Positions 14,014 to 21,695 of a DNA stretch of 34,849 bases are shown piece after piece. Where the stretch lies: positions 1 to 34,849 of the IMG/VR virus record IMGVR_UViG_3300017773_000055; one strand, given 5' to 3'. Position 1 is the first letter of the stretch. Every line of letters starts with the position of its first letter. The DNA is from a virus. The position numbers and the translations under genes were made by a program. The notes under the pieces were generated by a model, which saw only the letters and a program-made list of their open reading frames with translations, made no database searches and was not told the DNA's origin.

Positions 14014-14058
14014 ACTAATATGAAATACACAAATATTAATAATCCTAAAGGGGGAATT

Positions 14059-14433
14059 ATGATAAAAGGAACAAAAGCTAGCTTAAAAGGAACAATGCTA
14101 GCAACTTTTGAAATAAGACTAAACGGAAAAAGCACAGGTTGGTTTGGAAACCACAAAGATTGTGTTGAAGTATTAAGCAAGCTAGATAACCAAAGGCTTA
14201 AATTAACTAATGAAATAGAAAAAAATACAGGTTTAGGTGAATTAGACCAAAACTATGAGCACAATGTTAATGCAAGACACTTAACATTTACTCATCAAAA
14301 TGATAAGGCAAGAGTTTCAAGATCAGGAACTTATAAAAATGCTTATATTAAAACAATAGCAAATACAAATACAGGAAAAACAGTTTTTGGTTTTGACGGT
14401 TTTGTAGATGTTTGGACAGTTAAAGAAGTATAG
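14059..14433 (+). CDS. Hypothetical basic protein (124 aa)
   Basis: No family recognised. Basic and beta-rich: MIKGTKASLKGTMLATFEIR, STGWFGNHKDCVEVLSKL, and a closing KTVFGFDGFVDVW. Two in-frame starts are possible. ATG 14020 sits six bases after the -10 of promoter copy 3 and would be leaderless, adding 13 residues (MKYTNINNPKGGI). ATG 14059 follows AAAGGGGGAATT, the common site of this phage, and was chosen. Both could be used. Confidence 0.65.
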   Translation: MIKGTKASLKGTMLATFEIRLNGKSTGWFGNHKDCVEVLSKLDNQRLKLTNEIEKNTGLGELDQNYEHNVNARHLTFTHQNDKARVSRSGTYKNAYIKTIANTNTGKTVFGFDGFVDVWTVKEV

Positions 14434-14444
14434 GGGGAAATTAA

Positions 14445-14537
14445 ATGAGTAAAAACCATAAACACCACATAAATTGCTTTAAACACAGTAATTGGAACTG
14501 TAAGAAAAAATGTAAAACAAAAAGGGGGAATAAATAA
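14445..14537 (+). CDS. Small basic Cys/His-rich protein (30 aa)
   Basis: 30 residues with NHKHHINC, KHSNWNCKKKC: three Cys and five His in a strongly basic peptide, plausibly zinc-binding and nucleic-acid-contacting. TAGGGGGAAAT precedes ATG 14445. Its last codons contain the AAAGGGGG site of the next gene. Confidence 0.45.
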   Translation: MSKNHKHHINCFKHSNWNCKKKCKTKRGNK

Positions 14538-14538
14538 T

Positions 14539-14754
14539 ATGGTAGTAGCAGGATCTAAGGCTGAAATCGATAAATTAGCTAAGTTGCTCAGACAAACTGA
14601 TATACAATTTAAAATCAGAAATCAAGACGGGACAACAAGCAAAGTTAAATTAGAGAAAACAGGTTGGAATTTAAAAAGAAAAACTTATTTTAAAACTAGA
14701 CAATCTTTACTAGATCAAGATTACGAACTTATATTTCATCTCGAAAGGAGATGA
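14539..14754 (+). CDS. Hypothetical protein (71 aa)
   Basis: Small alpha/beta protein: SKAEIDKLAKLLRQ (helix), DIQFKIRNQDGTTSKVKL (strands), basic end. Preceded by AAAGGGGGAATAAATA. No family recognised. Confidence 0.55.
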   Translation: MVVAGSKAEIDKLAKLLRQTDIQFKIRNQDGTTSKVKLEKTGWNLKRKTYFKTRQSLLDQDYELIFHLERR

Positions 14755-14759
14755 TAAAA

Positions 14760-15050
14760 GTGAAAACAGGTAAAAACGGTATTGATGTTTTAAGTATAAA
14801 TGCAACAAGAACACCTGTTGGTGTAAGTGTTTTTAGATCAACAGACAAGCAAAAAGCCTATGAAACCTTGATAAAAAAGACTGAATTATGCTCATTAGAG
14901 AATAAAGACCTTAGAAAATGGATCAACGAGTTTAAAAAGGCTTTTAAAATGGTTATTTTAACTATGAATTGTGATTGTGGAAGAATAGAGAGGAAACATC
15001 TGCTTTATTATTACGAATGGGCAATAGATGAAAGAATTAATAAGCCATAA
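14760..15050 (+). CDS. Hypothetical protein (96 aa)
   Basis: AAAGGAGATGAT (14744-14755) is a near-perfect Shine-Dalgarno whose spacing favours GTG 14760 over the in-frame ATG 14751. The middle has DLRKWINEFKKAFKMVILTM and MNCDCGRIERKHLLYYYEW, with a C-x-C that might hold metal. No family recognised. Confidence 0.55.
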   Translation: MKTGKNGIDVLSINATRTPVGVSVFRSTDKQKAYETLIKKTELCSLENKDLRKWINEFKKAFKMVILTMNCDCGRIERKHLLYYYEWAIDERINKP

Positions 15051-15053
15051 TCG

Positions 15054-15081
15054 TTGATTAAATTTATTTAGGTTATATTAT
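15054..15081 (+). promoter_or_regulatory. Late promoter before terminase genes
   Basis: TTGATT (15054-15059), 16-base spacer, TATTAT (15076-15081), six bases to ATG 15088. No Shine-Dalgarno, so again leaderless geometry. Confidence 0.5.
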
Positions 15082-15087
15082 GAAGTT

Positions 15088-15525
15088 ATGACTAATAATA
15101 AACCTTATAAGTTACTCGATGATCAATTAACAGAACGCTTACTAACAGCAATAAAATTAGGCTCTTATATAGAACATGCCTGTTATTATGCAGGAATTAA
15201 CTCTAGTACCTTTAGAATGTGGCGAAAAAAAGCAGAACAAGGAATTGAGCCTTATAAATCCTTTTGGATTGAAGTTACTAAAGCAGAGAGTGAAGCGATC
15301 ATTAGAAGATTAGGTAGGATTGAAAAAGCAGGACAAGAGGGAAATTGGACAGCAGACGCATGGGTGTTAGAGCGAAAATACCCCGATAAATTTGGTCGTA
15401 GAGAGAAAATACAACTATCGGGTGATCCTAATGCACCTATTGAAATAGAGTTAAATTGGTCAGACGGCTCAAAACTAGACAGAGAGAACGAAATTGTTAT
15501 ACAAAAAGAAGATGAAGAAGAATAA
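15088..15525 (+). CDS. terS: Terminase small subunit
   Basis: 145 residues. The DNA-binding N-terminus has LTERLLTAIKLGSYIEHACYYAGINSSTFRMWRKKAEQG, the helix-turn-helix of phage small terminases, followed by FWIEVTKAESEAIIRRLGRI and a W-x-LERKYPDKFGRREKI motif (about 112-127) typical of the family. Acidic C-terminus (DEEE), probably the contact to the large subunit. It recognises the packaging site and loads the large subunit. The large subunit lies 0.9 kb downstream, after an inserted glycosyltransferase gene. Confidence 0.85.
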   Translation: MTNNKPYKLLDDQLTERLLTAIKLGSYIEHACYYAGINSSTFRMWRKKAEQGIEPYKSFWIEVTKAESEAIIRRLGRIEKAGQEGNWTADAWVLERKYPDKFGRREKIQLSGDPNAPIEIELNWSDGSKLDRENEIVIQKEDEEE

Positions 15526-15552
15526 ATACTCGAAAATAGCGACTAAAAAAAG

Positions 15553-16476
15553 ATGATAATATTATTTTGGTCTAAATATGAAAACGAGCAAAATTATAAT
15601 GATTGGATCAATAAAGACATAGAAATAAGTGATTTTCATAAATTAACCTTATATTCTCAAAAAAAATACAATAATGAAGTATTTCTTTATACCTATCAAA
15701 ATATAACGAATTTACCTAAAGGAATTAATATAGAGGACGCAGATAAGGTTTATAGTAGAGCCTTAGCTTTTGAAGCCTTAAAAAGAGGCCATAATATTGC
15801 TCATATTTCAGATATTGTAAGAATTAGAATGGCTTCCTTATTAAAAGGGACTATAACAGATATGGATATGATCGCATTAAGGCCATTACCCGATATTGAT
15901 AACTTTTTCTCATCTATCCCTGCAAAGAAAACAGGTGCTATGGCTATAAAATGGAAAGAAAACCACCCACCATTTAAAATACACGATAATTCTTGGAACG
16001 GGAAAGCTTTAAGCAACTTCCCAAGCAAAGTAGGTAAAAATATGGAATATGATTTCATAAAACTTGCTCATAGAATTGAACAACAATTAGAGGGATTACC
16101 ACGAAAAGATACTAAGGGGTGGAATTATATTATGTGGACACTTAAAGAAATAGCACGAGATCATAAAGAAGCAAAAATATATGAGCCACTTTATTTTGGT
16201 CCAATCCCTGCTTGGTTGGGATCAAGTAAATGTTATTCATTAGAAGCACCTAGTAGATTAGACGGAAAAACTGAATTGTTTGGTTATAGAATGCCTTCTA
16301 TTGAGGAAATAATAAATAAAAGCTATTTTGTTGCACATTATTTTGAAAGTGCTTTTAAAAAAGCAGATGTTATTACTGATATTTGGGATAGAGTTAAAAT
16401 AGGCAGTTTGTTAAATGCAGAATTAGAGCATATATTGAGTGATAATTGGAGAAATGAGTTATGGAAACTGAATTAA
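15553..16476 (+). CDS. GT32-like glycosyltransferase (capsular/TcdA-type sugar-binding fold)
   Basis: 307 residues. The family pattern is clear: IILFWSKYE start; KLTLYSQKKYNNEVFLYTY (30-48); LPKGINIEDADKVYSR; AHISDIVRIRMASLLKGTITDMDMIALRPL (83-112), in which SD (86-87) and the DxD Asp103-x-Asp105 bind nucleotide sugar and metal. The C-terminal part has YFVAHYFESAFKK, near where family members bind the acceptor. It transfers a sugar from a nucleotide donor; the acceptor (host surface glycan, DNA or virion protein) is unknown. Its site between the two terminase genes and its 16-base overlap with the large subunit gene imply co-expression with packaging. No strong ribosome-binding site. Confidence 0.75.
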   Translation: MIILFWSKYENEQNYNDWINKDIEISDFHKLTLYSQKKYNNEVFLYTYQNITNLPKGINIEDADKVYSRALAFEALKRGHNIAHISDIVRIRMASLLKGTITDMDMIALRPLPDIDNFFSSIPAKKTGAMAIKWKENHPPFKIHDNSWNGKALSNFPSKVGKNMEYDFIKLAHRIEQQLEGLPRKDTKGWNYIMWTLKEIARDHKEAKIYEPLYFGPIPAWLGSSKCYSLEAPSRLDGKTELFGYRMPSIEEIINKSYFVAHYFESAFKKADVITDIWDRVKIGSLLNAELEHILSDNWRNELWKLN

Positions 16477-17729
16477 CCACAGAAATAAATACAAGAAAAT
16501 ATAAAGTAAAATTACCTCAACTGCATGAGGGACAGACACAAGTAGCTATGGATAATTCTAGGTTTAAAGTACTTTCAGCAGGTAGGCGTTGGGGTAAAAC
16601 TAGATTAGGTGTTTGGTTATGCTTAGAAAAAGCGTGGCAAGGAAAAAGATCTTGGTGGATCGCACCTACATACGCTATGGCTTTAGAGGGGTGGAAAGAC
16701 TTAAGAAATATTGGTGTAGAGTTTGGAACAATTATTAAGGAGAGTGAAAAAACTATTATTACGCCAACAGGTGGAATGGTATCTATCAGATCTGCTGATA
16801 ATCCAGACAGGTTAAGAGGTGCAGGACTTGACTTCGTTGTTTTAGATGAGTGTGCCTTTATGAAAGAAAACACATGGGCTGAAGTGATCAGACCAACTTT
16901 AACTGAAAGACAAGGTGGTGCTTTATTTATATCAACACCAAAAGGTTTTAATTGGTTTGAAAAAATATATCATGAAGCAGAAAGTAGAGATGATTGGAAC
17001 AGGTGGCAATTACCTACTAAGTCAAATCCATTTGTGCCTAATTCAGAATTAGAAATAGCTAGAAAAGAAATCGGATCATATTTATTTAGTCAAGAATATT
17101 TAGCAGAGTTTGTTGAATTAACAGGTGGTATGTTTCAGACAAATTGGTTTAATAGGTTTAGAATGAAGTCAGTTACAGAATTGAATGATGAGGGAAATTA
17201 TGAAACTAATAGATATTGTGTATTGGAAGATGAGAGATGTTTGGATAACTCAATCCGAAAATTTGCGACTGTGGACTTGGCAACTTCTACAAAAGAGCAA
17301 GCAGATTATACAGTCGTTACAGTTGCAGGAACTACCCCGAAAAATAATATCTTGGTGTATGAAGTTTTTAGGAAAAGACTAGAAGCACCTGATATAATTC
17401 CTGTTTTAAAGAATTTTCTTGAAGAATATAATTTAGATTATATAGGAATAGAGAGAGCAGGATACCAATTAGCCTTAATTCAAATTGCAAGGCGTGAGGG
17501 ATTACCTGTTAGAGAATTAAAAGCTGATCGAGATAAAGTAAGTAGAGCTATGCCTTTATCTGCTCGTATGGAACAAGGGCAAGTCCACTTTTTAGAAAAT
17601 GCTTTATGGTTTGATGAATTAGAAAGAGAACTTTTACAATTCCCAGAGGGAGAACATGATGATCAAGTGGATAGTTTGGCTTATGCAATTTTAGAAACAC
17701 AAAACAGCAAGAAATGGTTTGCATACTAA
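16461..17729 (+). CDS. terL: Terminase large subunit
   Basis: 422 residues. ATPase: Walker A SAGRRWGKT (39-47), Walker B LDFVVLDE (123-130, Asp129 Glu130), motif III ALFISTPKG (154-162). RNase H-like nuclease: ATVDLATS (Asp272), YIGIERAG (Glu331), HDDQVDSLAY (Asp404). This is a complete, typical packaging motor that cleaves and translocates phage DNA into the prohead. The ATG overlaps the end of the glycosyltransferase gene. The type of packaging end cannot be told by eye. Confidence 0.95.
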   Translation: METELTTEINTRKYKVKLPQLHEGQTQVAMDNSRFKVLSAGRRWGKTRLGVWLCLEKAWQGKRSWWIAPTYAMALEGWKDLRNIGVEFGTIIKESEKTIITPTGGMVSIRSADNPDRLRGAGLDFVVLDECAFMKENTWAEVIRPTLTERQGGALFISTPKGFNWFEKIYHEAESRDDWNRWQLPTKSNPFVPNSELEIARKEIGSYLFSQEYLAEFVELTGGMFQTNWFNRFRMKSVTELNDEGNYETNRYCVLEDERCLDNSIRKFATVDLATSTKEQADYTVVTVAGTTPKNNILVYEVFRKRLEAPDIIPVLKNFLEEYNLDYIGIERAGYQLALIQIARREGLPVRELKADRDKVSRAMPLSARMEQGQVHFLENALWFDELERELLQFPEGEHDDQVDSLAYAILETQNSKKWFAY

Positions 17730-17737
17730 ATCCTCTT

Positions 17738-17776
17738 AAATCTAAGATTTGACAAACTAAAGTATCGTGTTATAAT
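17738..17776 (+). promoter_or_regulatory. Promoter with upstream operator
   Basis: TTGACA (17749-17754), 16-base spacer, TATAAT (17771-17776): the best consensus promoter in the window. The perfect palindrome AAATCTAAGATTT (17738-17750) overlaps the -35 box, using the core of the 3836/8752/13985 operator at a different position. Confidence 0.75.
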
Positions 17777-17807
17777 GAATATAACAAATAAAAATTGGGG
17801 GTATAAA

Positions 17808-18191
17808 TTGAATAGATCAAATCAAATCCAAATAAAACAATCTGCCTTTGAAATAAGGGATCCAGTAGACAATTTAGAAAAATATATTATTCAGTTTCAA
17901 TATCATGGGTTGGAAACAGATCATATTACTTGGAAGTTTATAGACGAAACTAGAAATAATACAGAAAAAGAAATTAAAAGGGTTGGTAAAGGAACAATCG
18001 TTATTTATAAAATAAAAACACTTGAAGAATACTTAGTATTATTTACAGAGTTTGACCACAATTACGAATGGGCTGAAGAATATAGAATGGACATGAAAAG
18101 TTTTGAATATCAAATTTGCTCAAAATCTTTATATGAATACATGAAAGAAAAACATCACGAATTTGGATTGCTAAAAGAAGTAATTAATTAA
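17808..18191 (+). CDS. Hypothetical protein (127 aa) between terminase and portal
   Basis: No family recognised. Strand-rich start (NLEKYIIQFQYHG, ITWKFIDETRN, TIVIYKIKTLEEYLVLF) and an acidic, aromatic middle. TTG 17808 follows GGGGG by six bases. An ATG at 17775 is in frame but overlaps the -10 box, so a transcript from this promoter would not contain it. It has its own operator-bearing promoter inside the late block, so may be expressed early. Confidence 0.6.
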   Translation: MNRSNQIQIKQSAFEIRDPVDNLEKYIIQFQYHGLETDHITWKFIDETRNNTEKEIKRVGKGTIVIYKIKTLEEYLVLFTEFDHNYEWAEEYRMDMKSFEYQICSKSLYEYMKEKHHEFGLLKEVIN

Positions 18192-18264
18192 ACCTGCATA
18201 ATACCATAAATTAAAAATATCTACTATCATTGATTAGTATTAGGTTAATGATTTATTGAGAGGC

Positions 18265-19884
18265 ATGGAATTGGCTGATAGAAGAAATTTTTGGGATTTA
18301 ATTGGGGTAAACAGACCAAAAGTAAATGACAACAGAAATGTAAAAAGAAGTACAGGATATAATTTTTTTAGAGATGATCCTTCTGAAAGTGTGTATGGTA
18401 ATCAATTCATACAAGGATATAATACGAGTGCAGGTAATTGGAATTTAGAGGGATTAGGTAATGGCGAAAGTAATTCAGCAGTTACATCATGCTTACAGGT
18501 CTTAGGTTTATCTTTCTCAGAAGCAACTTTACAAGTCTGTTATTACAATGAAGAGGGATTAAAAGAGGAATTACTCGGCCACCCATTAACACTATTAATG
18601 AGAAGACCAAATCCATATATGAGTGGTGATGTCGTACAACAATATTTAATAAATGCTCTTCATGTTTCTGGAAACGCTTATCTGTTAAAGCAAAGAAATG
18701 AAGCAGGGCAATTAATAGCACTTTATCCTTTAATGCCCGAAATGGTAGAGCCAAAAGGATCTAAAGAGGAATTAATAACTCATTATGTATATAAAACAGC
18801 AGAAGAAGAAATATTATTAGATCATAACGATATTGCACACTTTAAATTAGGTTTAGATCCAACAAACCACAAAAAAGGATATAGCCCATTAAAGAGTGTA
18901 TTAAGAGAAATATATTCAGATGAGAGTGCAGGACAAATGGCCACAGCTTTATTATCCAACATGGGTGTTCCTAGTGTTATGATCACACCGAAAGATGAGT
19001 TTGGACCTACACCCGAAGAAGCAGAACAGATAAGTAAATCATACCAACAAAAAGTAGCAGGTAAAAATAAAGGAAAACCTTTAGTAATGAGTGGTGCTAT
19101 GAATGTGGAAAAATTAGCTTTCAGCCCAAAGGATTTAGATATAGGATTATTAAGACAAATTCCTGAAGAAAGAATATCAGCAGTGCTAGGTGTTCCTGCA
19201 ATTTTGGCGGGACTTGGTGCAGGATTAAAACATGCAACTTACTCAAACGCTAAAGAATTAAGAGAATTTTTTACAGAAAATAAATTAATTCCTTTATGGA
19301 GAATGATTGGAGAGGAAGTAACACAACAAATTCTTTTAAAGGAATATGAGGAAGATAGTAAAAACGAAGCCAAATATGATTTTTCAGAAGTAAGAGCCTT
19401 ACAAGCAGATCAAAATGAATTATTTAATAGATTAAATACAGGTGTACAAGGTGGTTGGATAACAGTAGCAGAGGCTAGAGAAAAAGCAGGACTTCCAACA
19501 GATGAAAACCAAGATGTGTATTTACTTAATGCTTCAATAATTCCTGTTCCTGCAAATTTAGAAATTCCTAAAGTAGATCAAGAGCCTAAACCTGCAACAA
19601 CGACACCACAAGCTGTTGTTACAGAAGATGATGACGATACGGAATATTCAAGCAAAGTAATTAAAAAAATAGAGGATCAATTTTGTGTAATTGCTGAGGA
19701 TAGTGGAAAAAATATGGGCTGTTATGCTACAAGAGAATTAGCAGAACGAAGATTAAGACAAATAGAAAAATTTAGTGATGATCCTAAGAAAAATAGGAGA
19801 ACGGAAGATACATATTCTTTTACCGAAGACGGACAACGAGTTCATAATACTTGGTTAGAGAAAACAGATGAAGAAGAAGAATAA
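18265..19884 (+). CDS. Portal protein, HK97-like
   Basis: About 539 residues. Portal core: TSCLQVLGLSFSEATLQV, HPLTLLMRRPNPYMSG, GNAYLLKQRNEAGQLIALYPL, IAHFKLGLDP, KGYSPLKSVLREIY, and RQIPEERISAVLGVPAILAGL: the order seen in HK97-type portals, which form the DNA channel ring. About residues 470-505 hold a separate small domain (KKIEDQFCVIAEDSGKNMGC then ATRELAERRLRQIE) also found at the ends of other phage head proteins. Possible starts are ATG 18265, TTG 18256 and TTG 18271; GAGAGG (18258-18263) fits TTG 18271 best, while a weak TTGATT promoter six bases upstream fits ATG 18265. Confidence 0.9.
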   Translation: MELADRRNFWDLIGVNRPKVNDNRNVKRSTGYNFFRDDPSESVYGNQFIQGYNTSAGNWNLEGLGNGESNSAVTSCLQVLGLSFSEATLQVCYYNEEGLKEELLGHPLTLLMRRPNPYMSGDVVQQYLINALHVSGNAYLLKQRNEAGQLIALYPLMPEMVEPKGSKEELITHYVYKTAEEEILLDHNDIAHFKLGLDPTNHKKGYSPLKSVLREIYSDESAGQMATALLSNMGVPSVMITPKDEFGPTPEEAEQISKSYQQKVAGKNKGKPLVMSGAMNVEKLAFSPKDLDIGLLRQIPEERISAVLGVPAILAGLGAGLKHATYSNAKELREFFTENKLIPLWRMIGEEVTQQILLKEYEEDSKNEAKYDFSEVRALQADQNELFNRLNTGVQGGWITVAEAREKAGLPTDENQDVYLLNASIIPVPANLEIPKVDQEPKPATTTPQAVVTEDDDDTEYSSKVIKKIEDQFCVIAEDSGKNMGCYATRELAERRLRQIEKFSDDPKKNRRTEDTYSFTEDGQRVHNTWLEKTDEEEE

Positions 19885-20884
19885 TAATTTCTCTAGTGCT
19901 AGAGATTTGATCGATAGAAGAAACCAATTAAGAGAAATTGAATGGGACAAAAGAGTAAATCGATTTGAAAAAGCAGAAGTAAAAGATAGTATTTGGGAAG
20001 CATATAATAAACTATTAGGAAATTGGGATTTTGTCTTTGCTTCAGTATATTATGATCTATTAAAAGGACAAGTAAGAGCTATTAATAAAACTCTAGCTGT
20101 CAATCCACCTACAATTTCGGGAATTATTCCTTTATTAAATTCAGTTATTAATTCAAATAATAAAACATGGTATGAGGAACTAGCACCCTTTTATGAAAGC
20201 ATGGCTTTAGATTTCGCTTATTTACAAGTTGAATTGTTACTGCCTGATGAATTAAAAGAAAATTTTGTATATTCAGAAACAGAACAAGAGGATATATTAA
20301 GAGCAAGAAGAAGATTACCTAGACAAACAATATTAACAGACGGCTTCCACCCAAGAAGAAAACGAGGACAAGCAATACCACTTAATAGGAATAAATATAA
20401 TAGAGATGTAAAGAATTTTGTATCAAATAGATTAGACACTTACTTACCCGACATGAGTAACACTATGAAAAAAAACTTAAACCTTGCTTTAAGGAAATCA
20501 ATAGATCAAGCTACTGATCTAGGATTAGTAGGTAAAGAATTTGAGGACTTTGTAAGTAGAGGAATATCAAAGAGCTTAGGTAAAAAAAACTTAGGTAGAG
20601 CTATGAATATTGCTAGAACAGAAGCAACTGCATTGAGTAATTATTCTTTAAAAACAAGTGCTAAACAAACAGGTTTAATTTTAGAAAAGGAATGGATCAC
20701 TCGTAGAGACGGGGTAGTAAGAGAAGCGCATATTTATATGGATCTAAAAAGAGTTCCACAAGATACTGATTTCAGCGTTCAAGGTTATTCTATGAATTAT
20801 CCCGGAGATAGTAGTAAAGGAGCTCCTGCTGGGCTAGTATGTAATTGTAGGTGTACTATGATTTTTCACGAAGTTAAGATATAA
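19868..20884 (+). CDS. Minor head protein, Mu F / SPP1 gp7-like
   Basis: 338 residues. The C-terminal part carries the family signature: ARTEATALSNYSLKTSA (about 249-265), EKEWITRRDGVVREAHIYMDL and PAGLVCNCRCTM (about 321-332). These proteins join the portal and help head assembly or DNA ejection. ATG 19868 overlaps the portal gene by 17 bases, so the two are coupled. Confidence 0.88.
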   Translation: MKKKNNNFSSARDLIDRRNQLREIEWDKRVNRFEKAEVKDSIWEAYNKLLGNWDFVFASVYYDLLKGQVRAINKTLAVNPPTISGIIPLLNSVINSNNKTWYEELAPFYESMALDFAYLQVELLLPDELKENFVYSETEQEDILRARRRLPRQTILTDGFHPRRKRGQAIPLNRNKYNRDVKNFVSNRLDTYLPDMSNTMKKNLNLALRKSIDQATDLGLVGKEFEDFVSRGISKSLGKKNLGRAMNIARTEATALSNYSLKTSAKQTGLILEKEWITRRDGVVREAHIYMDLKRVPQDTDFSVQGYSMNYPGDSSKGAPAGLVCNCRCTMIFHEVKI

Positions 20885-20896
20885 TAGGAGATAATT

Positions 20897-21685
20897 ATGA
20901 GTAAAAATTTACAACATAAAGAAGTGAAATTAACTACCACTAATGAGGTAGAGGGAAAAGTAGAAGCAGTATTTTCGGTGTTCAACGAAATAGACAGCGA
21001 CAATGATGTCGTACTTCCAAATTCTATAAAATCGGGATATGGAGATAGAGGTGTGGCTATGGTTTGGGCTCACGATTGGAAAGATGTGATCGGTAGAGGC
21101 GAAATAGTTTCTGATGAAAACAAAGCAACATTCAAAGGTCAATTCATAATGGACACAGAACGAGGTAGAGACGCTTTTAATACAGTTAAAGCTATGGGAG
21201 ATCTACAACAATGGTCTTTCGGATATGAAGTGTTGGATAGCGAAAATGGTACTTTTACTAAAGACGGAACAGATATAGATGTTAGATACTTAAAAGATGT
21301 TCAAGTATGGGAAGTTAGCCCCGTGTTAGTTGGTGCAAATCAAAACACAGAAACTGTATCTGTTAAAGAACAAAATATTGAAGATGAAAATACAGGAACA
21401 AGATTTAACGAAGATGTAGATGAGTTGCTTACCAAGTTATCTGCTGTGTTAAAAAGAGCAAAGGCACTTACTGCCTTACGCTTATCAAAAGAAAAAACAT
21501 TGTCGGAGGGATCTACGGCTGTTTTATCTGAATTGCAGGACAGTATCCAAGAAGTGTATCAAGATATAGATACATTACTTGATGTTGCAGGTGCTGATGA
21601 TGAAGAAAAAGCAGAAATAGATGACACGACTTTGTTATTAGAAACGGAACAAGTGTTGTTAGAAACATTTGATCCTGAATTGTAG
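20897..21685 (+). CDS. Prohead protease, HK97 S78-like
   Basis: 262 residues. EGKVEAVFSVFNEIDSDNDVV, then MVWAHDWKDVIGRGE with the catalytic His (about 57), QWSFGYEVL with the catalytic Ser (about 106), and LKDVQVWEVSPVLVGANQNT, the standard prohead protease layout. It should cut the N-terminal scaffold part of the capsid protein. About residues 165-262 are an acidic, helical tail that may serve as internal scaffold. TAGGAG precedes the ATG. Confidence 0.9.
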   Translation: MSKNLQHKEVKLTTTNEVEGKVEAVFSVFNEIDSDNDVVLPNSIKSGYGDRGVAMVWAHDWKDVIGRGEIVSDENKATFKGQFIMDTERGRDAFNTVKAMGDLQQWSFGYEVLDSENGTFTKDGTDIDVRYLKDVQVWEVSPVLVGANQNTETVSVKEQNIEDENTGTRFNEDVDELLTKLSAVLKRAKALTALRLSKEKTLSEGSTAVLSELQDSIQEVYQDIDTLLDVAGADDEEKAEIDDTTLLLETEQVLLETFDPEL

Positions 21686-21695
21686 GAGAATAATA

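Noticed and set aside
17185-17382. Plus-strand frame inside the large terminase gene
   Set aside because: Lies wholly in the terminase nuclease region, has no ribosome-binding site and no recognisable content.
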